Shown here: piece by piece, positions 22,574 to 33,764 of the stretch
Position numbering within the stretch: the first letter of the stretch is position 1
Layout of the letters: the number at the start of each line of letters is the position of its first letter
Assembly (NCBI GenBank): GCA_029204225.1
Contig: CM055097.1
Coordinates: forward strand, 6,651,676 to 6,715,675
Reading direction: 5' to 3'
DNA from: Diphasiastrum complanatum
Taxonomy: Eukaryota > Streptophyta > Lycopodiopsida > Lycopodiales > Lycopodiaceae
Length of the DNA stretch: 64,000 nt
Made by a program: the position numbers and the translations under genes
Notes under the pieces: generated by a model
Databases searched by the model: none
Seen by the model: only the letters and a program-made list of their open reading frames with translations
Told to the model about the DNA's origin: nothing

Positions 22574-23213
22574 ATGCAATCATTAGATTCACGAGTTCCA
22601 TCAACTAGCTGGTTATTTAAGGAAAATACCGACAATGGCGAATTCTATTGGCGAATTAACATAAAATCTCTCAAGGTATATTATATTTATTGTTTGTATG
22701 GATCTTCTTTTGTTTTAAATTTTTCACCGTTGCATGAAAAAATTATTTATCATGATATTGACAGTTTTCATTCAATATTTGCAGTTTGTACAACAGAACG
22801 AATCTTTTAGTTGTGTCTTGTTCGTGTTGTATAGTAAAAGCTATTTTTTGAGTGGTACAACTTACAAATTGATGTTGATATTGACAAGGTAATATTTTGT
22901 TCATAAATTAATTTTTTAATCCTAGTTCCTATTTCTTTTTGTTTATTTGTAAATTGCTCATCCACCTTGTTTGTAATGATAGTTCACTCTTGACCCGTAC
23001 AATCCAGACGAAGTGTATAGATTGCAACAAGAGTTCATAAAAAAATTTGTGTCGAATGGTAAAAGTTTTGTTCCAGAAATTGAGGGTGCCGAAGGTGCAA
23101 AAAAGAAAGTTGCTCATGCTTTAACAACCTTTCAGGTTGTTCACGATGCAGATGTTGTAATATACGATCAAAAAGGCATAGAAGTCCTTCCTAATAAAGA
23201 TGAAGTGAAATAA
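22574..23213 (+). pseudogene. Fragments of an unidentified spliced gene
   Basis: The clearest exon is 22983-23213. After a good acceptor (TTGTAATGATAG) it encodes 76 residues beginning FTLDPYNPDEVYRLQQEFIK and ending GIEVLPNKDEVK before TAA. Another exon appears to end at 22888 (WYNLQIDVDIDK, donor AAG/GTAATA), giving a 94-bp intron that keeps frame. A third candidate ends near 22675 (GEFYWRINIKSLK, donor AAG/GTATAT). I do not recognise the protein. Upstream frames contain stops, and the fragment is hemmed in by retroelement pieces, so it is probably a relic or captured gene piece rather than a whole gene. Confidence 0.4.
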
Positions 23214-23310
23214 CAGGACTAGAGATTGTAGTTTATCAAACTCCTGATCTTGATATAGTAAAAAATACAAAAAAAAAACTTACTGGATAGAAATTACAAT
23301 TTCATAGGAT

Positions 23311-23874
23311 TTCAAGTGTACAGCTGCAAAAAGAATTTTGAGGTATGTGAAAGGTACACCGAACCTTGGTCTAATCTACAAAAGACAAAGTATTTTACCT
23401 AAGTTGCAAGGTTATGTTGACGCTGATTGGGCTGGAAGTATAGATGATAGAAAATCAACAACAAGTTATACCTTCAATTTTGGTAGCGGCTATTTTTCAT
23501 GGTCTAGCAAGAAGCAAGATACTATTTCTCTTTCTTCCACAGAAGCCGAATATAAAGCGTTGAGTTCTGCTACCCAAGAAGCTATTTGGCTACGTAAGTT
23601 GTTATGTGGGATTGGCATGAAGCAGGTAAATCCCACTGTTATTTTCTATGACAGTCAAAGCGGAATACAATTGGCTAAAAATCCAATATTTCACGCAAGG
23701 ACAAAACATATTGAAGTAAAATATCACTTTGTGCGTGAAAAATTACAATCTAAAGACATAAATATTGTACATTGTTCTACGTTGTTACAAGTTGCTAATA
23801 TATTTACAAAAGCTTTAAGTAAAGAAAAGTTTGAAACTTTTAGAGCCAAACTTGGCTTAGACCAGGTCATGTAA
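23311..23874 (+). pseudogene. Copia RNase H, C-terminal end of pol
   Basis: The frame from about 23320 is AAKRILRYVKGTPNLGLIY, GYVDADWAGSIDDRKSTTSY, SSKKQDTISLSSTEAEYKAL, YDSQSGIQLAKNPIFHARTK, then HIEVKYHFVREKL. These are the canonical copia RNase H with catalytic Asp (DADW), Glu (STEAEY) and Asp (DSQS). It ends ANIFTKALSKEKFETFRAKL and TAA at 23872-23874. The 184-codon C-terminus is uninterrupted, but RT and everything upstream is absent beyond about 23310. The 249-bp LTR follows 90 bp downstream, so it is the 3' end of that element. Confidence 0.92.
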
Positions 23875-23964
23875 AAAGCCTTACTTGTAATACTATCATG
23901 GAGGTATGTTCCATGAATAGAGTATACTCTAAAATAAGAAATGACGTTGATCATTGAGGGAAAG

Positions 23965-24213
23965 AGTTAAAATAGCAATGATCGACTTATACAGTGCTTT
24001 CTTATTTCGACGGCACCACGTGTGCTTAGTTCTAGAGTTATCGGGCCATCTTTCTTTTATGAGCCCTTTGAGTGTTTCTAAGGAACTCATCTTTGTACTT
24101 ATGAAGTAGTTGTATATACAGTTTGAAGAGAGCAATTTTGAGTTCTTGTTGCACTTGATGTTGTGTTGTGGTGATTGATTCGGTCAGGTGTTTTCAATTG
24201 TGTTTTCTTAACT
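23965..24213 (+). repeat. 249-bp 3' LTR with AG...CT termini, copy 1
   Basis: It begins AGTTAAAATAGC right after the purine tract GAGGGAAAG (23956-23964) and ends TTTTCTTAACT. The same 249-bp unit recurs at 29890-30138 with about 9 differences. The ends are AGTTAA/TTAACT rather than TG...CA. The base run following it is GTATT (24214-24218). Confidence 0.85.
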
Positions 24214-24334
24214 GTATTGTACTATGGACACACCTTGATTGTAACAATCCATATTCATATAAATTAGTATTCCATAAATGGATTGTATACATGTAAGATT
24301 GTATCTATTTTTTGGATGGTAATATATACTACAC

Positions 24335-24747
24335 AAGTTGTCTTTGATAGAACGAGTGAGGTTCTGATCATTGCCAATGATAATGATATCATCAACGTAA
24401 AGTACAATCAAGGCAATGTTGTCATCATTTATAACATAAAGATTTGGATTTGAATTTGTTCTTACAAATCCATTTGAAAGAAAGTAACTGTCAATGCGTC
24501 CATACCATGCGCGTGGCACTTGCTTAAGGCCATAAAGTGCTTTGTGTAGTTTACATACCTTCTGTTCTTGCCCTTTTGCCATGAAGCCCTGCGGTTGGAC
24601 CATGTAAACTTCTTCCTCTAAGTCACCATTCAAAAATGCAGACTTCACATCCATTTGATGGATCTTCCACCCAAAATGAGATGCTAAGGCAATGCGTAGT
24701 CCACTTAGCCACTGGAGCAAATGTCTCTTTATAACAATGAAAAACAA
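24335..24747 (-). pseudogene. Copia reverse transcriptase, N-terminal half
   Basis: Minus-strand frame: WKIHQMDVKSAFLNGDLEEE then VYMVQPQGF, KVCKLHKALYGLKQVPRAWY, LYVINDDNIALIVLYVDDII. This is the copia RT finger-palm with catalytic YVDD. The frame is open and continues beyond the motif only to about 24335. The C-terminal RT and RNase H are lost at the boundary with the 249-bp LTR. Orientation is opposite to the RNase H at 23.3 kb, so these are different elements. Confidence 0.9.
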
Positions 24748-24767
24748 GACTATCCTATCTACTATGC

Positions 24768-26335
24768 ATGGCTCAGTTAAGCATCTCAGAAAAGAACTAT
24801 TTGGCGACGGAATGTGAAGGACTTGGAATGATTTTTTCAGTGAAAAAGTTACAACATTATTTGATGGGATATTCCTTTATCTTCCATGTCGACCATTATG
24901 CACTAAAACATCTAGTAAATAAACCAGATCTTTCAGGCCGAATAGCTAGATGGGTGCTCTTGTTGTAGGAATTTGATTGTCAAGTGGAGGTACGTCAAGG
25001 GAAGTCTCACTTAAATACAGGATCCGTTACTGAAAATTTAAGTGATAAATTGACGACAATATTATGTTGTTATCTGTTGAACATTCATTATATACGGACA
25101 TAATAGAGTACCTTCAAAATCAAAATTACCCTCTTCTTTTGTAACTTGAACAAAAGACGGTCTTCCAACACAAGGTTGCACCGTATACAATAAGGAATAA
25201 CATACTTTATAAAATGGGACCTGATGCAGAGCTTCACAGATGCCTTGAATTGATTGATATTCAGAAGGTTATTCGTGCCTTGCATTCAAAAGATGCAGGT
25301 GGACACTTTGCAGTAGTGAATACCATAAAGAAGGTCTTAAATGCTAAGTACTAGTGGCCAACGATGTACAAAGACATTGCAACATTTGTAAAAGCCTGTG
25401 ATCCTTGTCAATGAGTTGAAAAACCAACTCCTTCAATGTATTGGCCACTTATGCCGATACTTCCACTTGCACCATTTGAAAAATGGGGCATTGACTTCGT
25501 TGGACCAATTAAGCCTGTCACTCGCTATACTAAAAGAAGTTATATTCTTGTAGCAACTGACTATGCGACTAAGATGGTCGAAGCAGAAGCGATGAAGAGG
25601 AATGATGCAAAAACTGTTGCAGAGTTTCTCTTTTGGAACATTATAACCCGTTACGGTTGTCCTTTGAAGTTGGTAAGCAACCGAGGTCTACGCATTTCTG
25701 AAATGATACGATACGCCTATTTACCAAGCACTTCATGATCCAGTACCAGAGAGAAGACAACTCCGTACAACCCAAAGGCTAATGGTTTGACTGAATGAGT
25801 CAATGGTATTTTGTGTAAAAGATCACCATAGCACACGCATCTAATTGGGACAAAATATTACCATCTGTCCTATGGGCATATAGAAATGCCGAAAATGTGA
25901 CCAGAAAACAAACTCCGTTTTATCTGGTCTACGACATGCACCCGATATTGCCAATAGAGTTTGAAGTACCGACATATTGTGTACAAGTTGAAACTAGATC
26001 TAATGAGCAATCGAGCTTAGACGAGAGATTCTTAATGATCGGAAGGCTAGAGGAGAGTCGTAAACAAGCATTGATTGATACGACAAAGATCCAGTTGAGC
26101 CGAAAGAAAGCCTTTGACACTACGATAAAGAAGGTTGTTTTGCATGAGGGAGACTTTTCTCTTCTATACGATAACCGTCATATCAAGTTTCTAGGGAAGT
26201 TAAATACTTGTTAGTTGGGTCCGTATAAAGTTATTGAAATATTTGATAATGGGTCCCTCCAACTGGCAGATCTATAGGAAAATTTGCAGCCGACGAGAGT
26301 AAATGGTTTTTGCGTAAAAAAATATTATGTTTAAA
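24768..26335 (+). pseudogene. Non-chromovirus gypsy RNase H and integrase
   Basis: RNase H: QLSISEKNYLATECEGLGMI, LQHYLMGYSF, FHVDHYALKHLVNKPDLSGR, IARWVLLL (24774-24967). Integrase zinc finger region 25200-25415 (DAGGHFAVVNTIKKVLNAKY, ACDPCQ). Core: APFEKWGIDFVGPIKP (25472-25520), YILVATDYATKMVEAEAM (second catalytic region), YGCPLKLVSNRG (the expected SDxG has Asn), then NPKANGLTE (25770-25793). C-terminus: KFLGKLNTC, a stop, LGPYKVIEIF and NGSLQLADL. Integrase would insert the cDNA. Stops at several points make it inactive. No chromodomain follows, and the LGPYK...GSLQLAD style fits the Tat/Athila side of Ty3/gypsy. Confidence 0.88.
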
Positions 26336-26802
26336 TATTTTATTATTATTCATTATATGTTTGTTACATCCCGATTGTTCGTTCATTACGTTGACCGACA
26401 GATCGGATAAGTTAAATCTGATTGTTCGATTTTATTTTTGAATTTCGAGCATTCGGTATCATAGAGGAATATTCCATGGTACCAAATAGCTAGCCTATTC
26501 ATACTGTAATTATCTATTTGATTATACACAAACTTTTAGTTATTGCATGATGGTGAACGTCTTTTCTATTGACATGTGTACACATAAAACCATGTGCCAC
26601 TTTAATTGCTGATTTTCTGACTGTTTTTGCTACTTACTTCAAGTTCCTCGTCATTTTTCACTTACCTCATCAGCGTTCATGATCAAGCTTTCAAGTTTTG
26701 TGCATGCTTCCTTGCTCACTAAGAGCTACTATCATCTGTTGTGATCAATTGCTTACTACTATTTTGCTATCAATCAAGCTGCAACTTTTACGATCCAGAG
26801 CA
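26336..26802 (+). other. Non-coding spacer after integrase
   Basis: AT-rich, no gene seen. It separates the gypsy integrase from the downstream open frame. Confidence 0.4.
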
Positions 26803-28110
26803 ATGGCTTCTACACAGTATGTGATACCAGCCAATGTTAATTAGAAAGTGCACAACAAGCTGAATCTCAAGGAATTTCATATGCTACTGATCGATGCGGA
26901 CTCGGCTATACCTTAATAGTCGATCCATCCACAGCCCTGTTTGAAGCTAGCAACAAGTTCATTCAGGGGCTGATTGAGGTGACGGATGCTGTAGTTTCGT
27001 CGCAGGTCCATGGAGTTAAGATGGATATCTCGAAGGCGACCTTCGCTGCCACGCTCCATTTACCAAACGAAGGATCAGTGCCTCCAGCTCTATCTAGGGA
27101 GGACATTGACGAGGCCAACCTCTTTTATGGGAATTTTTATATGCCGATCAAGGGGTATAAATTTTCTATGATCAAAGACTCGGCTTTGAGAAATTTTTGC
27201 AAGTATTGCAACCAAGTCCTCTTTGCAACGGACGCGGACGCAACAATTGTAGTTACAAACATTGGATACCTACTCTTAGCCATCAAGGAAGAGCAGATTA
27301 ATTTTGTTGCCATCGCCTTCAAGGCCTTCCACAGGTCAATGAAACATAGCAAATTTGCAACATACACAGCCCACATCTCCCACTTGTGCCTGCCTTACAA
27401 TATTTTGATGTTAGAAAAATTGGTGCTGCTGGAAAGGAGGAAGACCGCACTTGCAGCTCCACAACAAGTGGATCTTATTGCTATTGAGGGTGTTGATGTT
27501 GATGCAAGCACGAGTCAAGCTGCACAAGACTCTCTACCTGCCTCTTCTGATGCTACTGCAGACACTACCATCTAGGCATGAGTCAAGCTGAACAGGACTC
27601 TCTGCCTACCTCTTCTGATGTTGCAGACACTATCATGGCAGATCCAGAGAATGGGGAGGACGACAACAAGGATGCTGCTAGTTTCAAAATCGAGCAGGTC
27701 CCAGATGACGCCGTTCAAGTCTCTGATGTTGTGATTGATACCACCACCACCACTGCTGCTGTCAACATTGAACACATACCCAATCGAGCAGAAGCCAAAC
27801 AGAAGGACTAGATGCCAAAACCAGATACACCTGACTGGTTGGCGGACGTGAACCCTGAGGGTTAAGCAGATGATCTTGTATCTACGAAACACACATGCCG
27901 TTCAAAGGGGGTATGAGGCGGAGATAGCCAAAATGCAGGGGCTGAACGATGATCTGAAGAAAAAGATGACCAAACTCTTGGCTCAGCTCAATACCATGGA
28001 GTAGAGTAACAAGAAGTTCGAGGTCACATTAAGAAAATCAAACGACTATTCTTTATCTCTTTAGTCGAAATTGGACAAGAATAAGGAAGGGTTATCTGCT
28101 GCAAAGAAGC
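26803..28110 (+). pseudogene. Extra ORF with coiled coil downstream of gypsy integrase
   Basis: From ATG at 26803 (MASTQYVIPANVN, then a stop) the frame is broken near 26915, then open for 198 codons (26979-27572): KMDISKATFAATLHLPNEGS, YGNFYMPIKGYKFSM, LCLPYNILMLEKL. A second part (27578-27811) repeats the SQAxQDSLPxSSD segment, an in-tandem duplication. At 27895-28110 a heptad-rich stretch (GYEAEIAKMQGLNDDLKKKM) predicts a coiled coil. Plant Tat/Athila/Ogre elements carry extra ORFs of this general style (a plant transposon-protein domain that reads through an LP-containing motif). That assignment is inference. Confidence 0.45.
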
Positions 28111-28337
28111 AAATTGCTTCGCAAGAGTGTGTTTCAATCTTAGGTGTTGTCAAAAGTTCATCATATTGTGATCAAGAAATCAAGATTCTAGGTGCTAGGA
28201 TTTGCTAGAAAGAGTAAAAGGAGAGGCTAGATTGTTTTCATATCTTTGTGATTTCTTCTTGAGTTTCATTTGTTGATTTTCAAGGGAGTTCTAGGTGCAT
28301 TGGAACAGGTTCAAAGAGAAGATCAGATCATTGAAAC

Positions 28338-28870
28338 ATGGCAATCTCAAGTGGCTTCATGTTGGAAGGCAATGATAGGCTTACCTCAATCAAGTATTCT
28401 ACTTGGAGTTCACAACATCAAAGGAGACTTGGGATTCTTTAAAGAAGCTTTATGAATCTAAGTCTACATCCAAAATTCTAACTCTAAGAAGACAAATCTT
28501 TTCTTGTATGCAAAAGAAGTATGAAGGTGCTCATGCTTTTGTTTTGAGAGTTAAGGCATTCAATGATGAGTTAGCATGTATTGATGAAAGGAAGTAGAAC
28601 TTGTGCAAGTTGTTGTTAATGGCTTGTTGGATGATCATGCTAATCTTGTTCAAAGTTTTTCTATTCAAAAGACTTTGCCAAGTATGGTGGATTTGCACGA
28701 GATTTTTGTGAATGAAGAATATTCATGTGGGGTTCCTTGCCCGGATAGCATTGGAGTTTGGTATTTTCTCAAAAGGGGCTGCTTTGGAGAGGAAGTGCAT
28801 CTACTACATCTCAAGTTGATGGAGAGGAGACTAGCTTTCCACTTTTTTTGGTAAGAAGAAAGATAGGTCA
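28338..28870 (+). pseudogene. Copia gag (UBN2-type) with internal deletion
   Basis: ATG at 28338 starts MAISSGFMLEGNDRLTSIKY, STW, then jumps to another frame with EFTTSKETWDSLKKLYESKS, LRRQIFSCMQKKYEGAHAFV, VKAFNDELACIDERK (28403-28594). After a stop it continues QVVVNGLLDDHANLVQSFSI, LPSMVDLHEIFVNEE (28603-28725). ETW..L...Y...s...i..Lr.q....km.eg..v..yv..f...l is the copia gag signature. The roughly 60 residues usually found between W and the ETW motif are missing. The element has no visible LTR. Confidence 0.8.
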
Positions 28871-29889
28871 AAGTTAAAATGCTTCTCTTGCAGATTTATA
28901 TCCATCCAATATAAATGAATGAGAGCCAAGTGGATCTCTTGCAGGTGTGTTAGATTTAGTACACACTGATATTGGACAGTTGCAATATAGAGGTAGAACT
29001 GCAAAAGATCTTGGTGATTGTGGAATCTTCTTTTAATAATCTACGTACATTCTTGATATTAAAGGAGATTTTGGGCAAATAGTCCCAATTCCATTATTTG
29101 GCTTTGGCAGTTTCAACATCATTTCGTTGCAAGCTATATAATGAAGTAAAAAATTCATTAAAGATAAGCACGGGATCAAAAACAGTCCGTTGGTTTATTT
29201 TTTTAATATATTTGTGGATTTTTTTTTAAGTCTCAGAGTACACAAAACCCCAACGATGTTTGTTAGAAATTTATCAGATAGTTGATTATCTGAACTTATG
29301 GATGAAGGCTGGGACAAAAAATCAAATGGAGATATAGAATGCAGAATCAAAATGTCTTTCATGTACTTTCACTATCAAATTAAAAAATAGGTGTTGAGCC
29401 TATGCTTCCATTATCAAAGATGGAAAAATATTAAAAGTCAATGAATGCCACTCAATCAAGACTTTGAAGCCAGTGGACACTTTGAACGAAAGAATATTAA
29501 AATAATATACAATGATGCACTTTTGGCTTGTATTGAAGTGGAGGAAGATTAGAGCCCAAGTTACATTAGGCAAGAACTGTTGCTCCTACAATATGATATA
29601 TCTTCAAACTTCAGATTAATTTCCAATAGTAAACTCGTAAGTAACTATAAAAAATCTATTCTTTATAAATAGTTACTTTCAAAAATATAATCTTTATACT
29701 AAATGTAACATACTTTGTGTTAAGTTTTTGCAGGTACGTAAAAGATATCAAATGCAAAGATATTGACAAAACTATCCAACTAATGGAAAAATACTGAGAT
29801 TTATTATAAAAAAATACATGTCTATCATCGTTATCTAATTGAAACAAGATTCTTGTTTCTTGTCAATTTAGAAATTGCAATATAGTATT
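28871..29889. other. No recognisable gene
   Basis: AT-rich. Short + strand open stretches near 29330-29500 (including CLSCTFTIKLKN) do not match a family I can name. Its last bases, GTATT at 29885-29889, directly precede the second 249-bp LTR. Confidence 0.4.
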
Positions 29890-30138
29890 AGTTAAAATAG
29901 CAATGATCGACTTATACAGTGCTTTCTTATTTCGACGGCACCACGTGTGCTTAGTTCTAGAGTTATCGGGCCATCTTTCTTTTACGAGCCCTTTGAGTGT
30001 TTTTAAGGAACTCATCTTTGTACTTACGAAGTAGTTGTATATACAGTTTGAAGAGAGCAATTTTGAGTTCTTGTTGCACTTGACGTTGTGTTGTGGTGAT
30101 TGATCTGATCGGGTGTTTTCAATTGTGTTTTATTAACT
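29890..30138 (+). repeat. 249-bp 5' LTR with AG...CT termini, copy 2
   Basis: Matches 23965-24213 over its whole length, begins AGTTAAAATAGC and ends TTTTATTAACT. It is followed at once by a primer site, so it is a 5' LTR. Most differences between the copies are C/T changes, as expected from cytosine methylation decay. Confidence 0.88.
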
Positions 30139-30152
30139 TGGTATCAGAGCCC
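30139..30152 (+). promoter_or_regulatory. Primer-binding site for initiator-Met tRNA
   Basis: TGGTATCAGAGCCC immediately after the 249-bp LTR. It fixes the LTR end at CT and the element as + strand. Confidence 0.92.
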
Positions 30153-30530
30153 TTGGTGGCTAGAATCACCGGACAAGAACAGAGAGCTGCGAATTCACGA
30201 CAATTTGTTGGCTAGGAAGCAACAGTCATTTTCTCTTAAACTTAGCAAAAGCATTGCACAACATTTGGTTGAAGCTTGCTTGCGGTAACGTGATGATTCA
30301 AAAAAAATGAAAAGACGTTGAAAATGTCATGGTCGATTTGATAAATAGAAAAAAAAAAATTTATGGCTCTATATAGTCTCTTGGTTCATAGCCATTTGTG
30401 CAAATATTGCTAGTCATTGTGCTTGTAAAAGATAAATACTATGCTTTCTAAGCTAAGAAGAAAATAAGAAAAACTTAACATTTGAATTTACTATACTGAT
30501 AACCTTGTCTGATTCGGTATTTGTTTTGAT
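30153..30530 (+). other. Truncated copia leader, then non-coding sequence
   Basis: About 150 bp resembles a copia leader (starting CTTGGTGGCTAGAATCACC) but no gag follows. The sequence becomes A-rich after 30300, so the element is cut off. Confidence 0.4.
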
Positions 30531-30539
30531 CTACTAGGA

Positions 30540-30910
30540 CTAATTTATTCACGTATCTCATAATATACGTTTCTCAGTATTCACAATTTCACATCAGTAT
30601 TTACGATTTGTATTCACAATGTTCACAATCAATATTGACAATATTCACGATCACTATCACGATGAAAATCTCAGAATCTCAGTTTTTGATAATTCCAGTT
30701 TCTCAAAATCTCAGCTTCTCAGTTTCTCAATCTCAGTTTCTCAGTTTCTCAATCTCAGTTTCTTAGTTTCTTAGAATCTCAATTTCTTAGAATCTCAGTT
30801 TCTCAGTATTCGCAATTCCAACGATCACAAACCATTAATAAAGTAATCTTTAGGACATCTCTAAAAATTCAATCATTTCTTCATCCAATATGGAAGACAT
30901 TGTCTATATG
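30540..30910. repeat. TATTCAC / TCTCAGTT low-complexity repeat, copy 1
   Basis: Irregular copies of TATTCACGATC-like units (30570-30660) pass into TCTCAGTTTCTCAG units (30670-30810), then a tail ending TTCTTCATCCAATATGG (30878-30894). The same TATTCAC units and TTCTTCATCCAATATG tail occur at 50390-50610, so this is a dispersed family. Confidence 0.7.
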
Positions 30911-31312
30911 TCCTGCAAAAGAAAACACAATTGCAAAATGAGATTTGGATAAAGATCAAGTGTTATTGATGAAAACTTATTTATGAATTATATGTTACAA
31001 TGCCGCAATAACTAGAATTGCCTAGCTCAAGTAAAAACAAAACAAATCAAAATGTAATATATGAGCTTTGACCATATTTCATAGTGTTTGCTAATGAGAC
31101 AATGAAGTTCAATGTGCTGGTAAGAGATGGATGAAAGATAAAGATCATTTAAAAGAAACCATTTACTCCTATTAAGTGCATGACAATTACACAACCACTA
31201 ACAATTATATCCAGACAGCTGCTACATAGCCACTAAGAGTATATTCTGATGGAATTGTTTGAATTGTACACTTAGGCAAGAGATAATACCAAGAAGAGAT
31301 AGAAAACTATAT

Positions 31313-31552
31313 ATCAGTGATGGAAGATTAACAATAATAGAATGATAATTTCAAAGAGCAACTAACCGACCATACTAAAGCATCTAAGTTGAATGTAGTT
31401 GAAAATCTTGAAACATGTCATTCAGACTATAGATCAGTGATGGAAGGTTAACAATAATAGAATGTAAATTTCAAAGAGCAACTAACCAACCTTACTAAAG
31501 CATCTAAGCTGAATGTAACTAAAAATATTGTAATATATCAAACCGAATGACA
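31313..31552. repeat. 120-bp tandem duplication
   Basis: ATCAGTGATGGAAGATTAAC at 31313 recurs as ATCAGTGATGGAAGGTTAAC at 31433, and the following 110 bp match with few changes. No gene is involved. Confidence 0.85.
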
Positions 31553-31559
31553 ATCAACT

Positions 31560-32968
31560 CTATGAACTAAGCAACTAGTCTTCAAATCATTGGCCATGAA
31601 AAGTGAGGCCCACATGCCTATTTATATTATGAGGCGTTAAAGAATGAGACAAAGGTATGTAGACCGAATATGACCTTTTGACTCAGAAATGCCTATGATA
31701 ATTGGCAAGTGCTTCATTCGTTTAGTGCCACTATACTCGCCAATTGCTCGCCACTATGAGTGCTTCATTCCATGCTCAGTCACTCACTTAAGGAGCTGCT
31801 GCAGTGCCCAAGTTGCCAACCTCCAAATTGAAAATAAGGCTTGTGCATATAATAATAATAATTGGAGATAACGAAGTTCAAAGCAAGAAAGGACATCCTG
31901 ATTCCCCAACGTACAAATTTCCAAAGACCCGAAAAGAAAAGACAGTGATGGCCACACGGCCACAGCTATGAAGACCGTCCCAAAGACACTTTTGTAATTA
32001 TTGACACGGCTCCTTACTCCACAATCACTCTTGTCTCTTATTAACACGATGCAGATCAAAAGATCACGGGATCGGTGGAGTTCGTCATCCACTTGCTCAG
32101 TAAGGTGCTCGGTCTCTACAAGGCACATAATCTGATCGGTAGTGAAGGTAGTGCAGGTACTAATCAATTCAGCATCTACAGGCTCTGGGGAGAATTTTAT
32201 ACAGACGCACCCAAGTTATCGATTCAAGAAAACGTCTTGAAGAAGACGATCACAAAGACTTACTCAAAATTGTGTTGAGTACAAAGATGGGGCCTGAGGA
32301 TAGGATGACTAACCAGCTGAGAGTGAGTTCGCGTGAGACCTAGAAGCTTGATTTACAATTTCCATACAATAATCTGGAACGACTGCGCCTTATGCTGATG
32401 ACGGGTACTGCAGGAAGAATATAAGCTTTTATTACCAAAGCGCGTGAGCAAATGAGGCAACAAGAGTAGGTAACGTTTCCGTTGTACTATTATGGTAGAG
32501 GAATAGTCGAGGATCGAGTTGCATGCAACTATCTTGTACAAGATAGCTTCTACAGTTCAACAACAAGTGAAATCTTGTTGCTTGGAAGTAAACCAACAAC
32601 ATTGCATGCAACAAAAAGTTTCTTGTTCAAAGAGAGAAAGAGAGATACGTCTAATACTTATTAGATTGCATGTGCAATTTGCAAGACATTTTCAAGTATC
32701 GTTCAAGTATGAATATATTGTCATGTTCAATTACAGTGTTCGCTTACCTGTACGACAAATTGACTAGATCAAAGATTTGTGAAAATTCACAGGCTTTACG
32801 TTTGTGATTTGGCCTGCTTTTCCAGCACGGGAACACCGATTGTTTTTTGCAATCCAAAGCGACAGAGCGACCTCCTTTCAATAGACGAACTCAAGACAAG
32901 GATGAGAACTGCTGAACGCGAGAGAAGGATGAGAGAGAGAGACAGACAGACATCAACCTGCTTTCACC

Positions 32969-32970
<2 letters not shown>
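31560..32970. other. No recognisable gene
   Basis: Mixed-composition intergenic sequence. Open frames of 60 to 130 codons overlap on both strands (for example 31784-32167 minus) without family motifs or codon-like structure. Confidence 0.4.

Positions 32971-33014
<44 letters not shown>
32971..33014 (+). repeat. (GA)22 microsatellite
   Basis: Uninterrupted GA run of 44 bp. Confidence 0.97.
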
Positions 33015-33016
<2 letters not shown>

Positions 33017-33595
33017 TCTAATAAGTTTTTGTTTCTTATGCTTTTTCTTTTTTTTTAGCAATGCAAAATATTAATTTAAACCAGGAGTCATGCAAAGTGT
33101 AAATTTCAAATTACTAAACCACGAGACATGCAAAGTATCAATTTAAACGACAAGTCGTACAAATTTGAAAATAGTTTTGCATGATACTTTAACACACTTT
33201 AGCCTACAACCAAGGGTAGGCACTTAAAACTTTGGGCAACTACACAGATTGATCTTTAATATTGAGTTTTTTCAAAACTCCATTGACCGTCCTCAACAAA
33301 GTATTGCCTTTGCAATGCAAGGCCAAAAAACCGTCATGCCCATTTCATTCCTATAGGGAGTCCTTTAAATCCGAGAGTGCAGCTTCTCTCCTTGTAGCAA
33401 TGAAATTAAAAAGATTTGAAGGATGTGCTCCTGCTTTGAAGCTGCTGGTCTCAGCTATGTTGCGAAAGGACCCACATTTTCTTGTGTGCCTTCCCACTTT
33501 CCATTTGCAGCAGCAGCTGCTGACTCTTCCTCCTCAAACTTCCACGTCACCTTCTCAACTTTTTCCTTTCAGGCAAGACATGGGAAGGGTGTGTC

Positions 33596-33603
33596 TATAA
33601 ATA
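33596..33603 (+). promoter_or_regulatory. TATA box upstream of the exostosin-like ORF
   Basis: GTCTATAAATAAACGC is a good plant TATA box. A start site 25-35 bp downstream would give a leader of about 130-140 bp before ATG 33765, with one tiny upstream ORF (ATG at 33716, two codons). Confidence 0.5.
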
Positions 33604-33764
33604 AACGCTTGCTTTCGGATTCCATAAGCTGTGATCAACTCACTGCTGCTTGTGAGATTGTGGCCGTTTTCTTGCAGCATTTCGCTCTCTAGAACTGAGA
33701 TATATCCCCACACGTATGTTGTGATTGTGTTAGGAGACCGCCATACTCTCCGACTGGGCAGGCT

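Noticed and set aside
23965-30138. Treating the two 249-bp LTRs as the two ends of one element spanning 24-30 kb
   Set aside because: The purine tract and RNase H lie left of the first copy and the primer site right of the second, so the order is inverted; the DNA between is not the interior.
33262-33600. 112-codon + strand frame before the exostosin ORF
   Set aside because: Not in frame with the exostosin sequence, overlaps the TATA box and shows no conserved motif.
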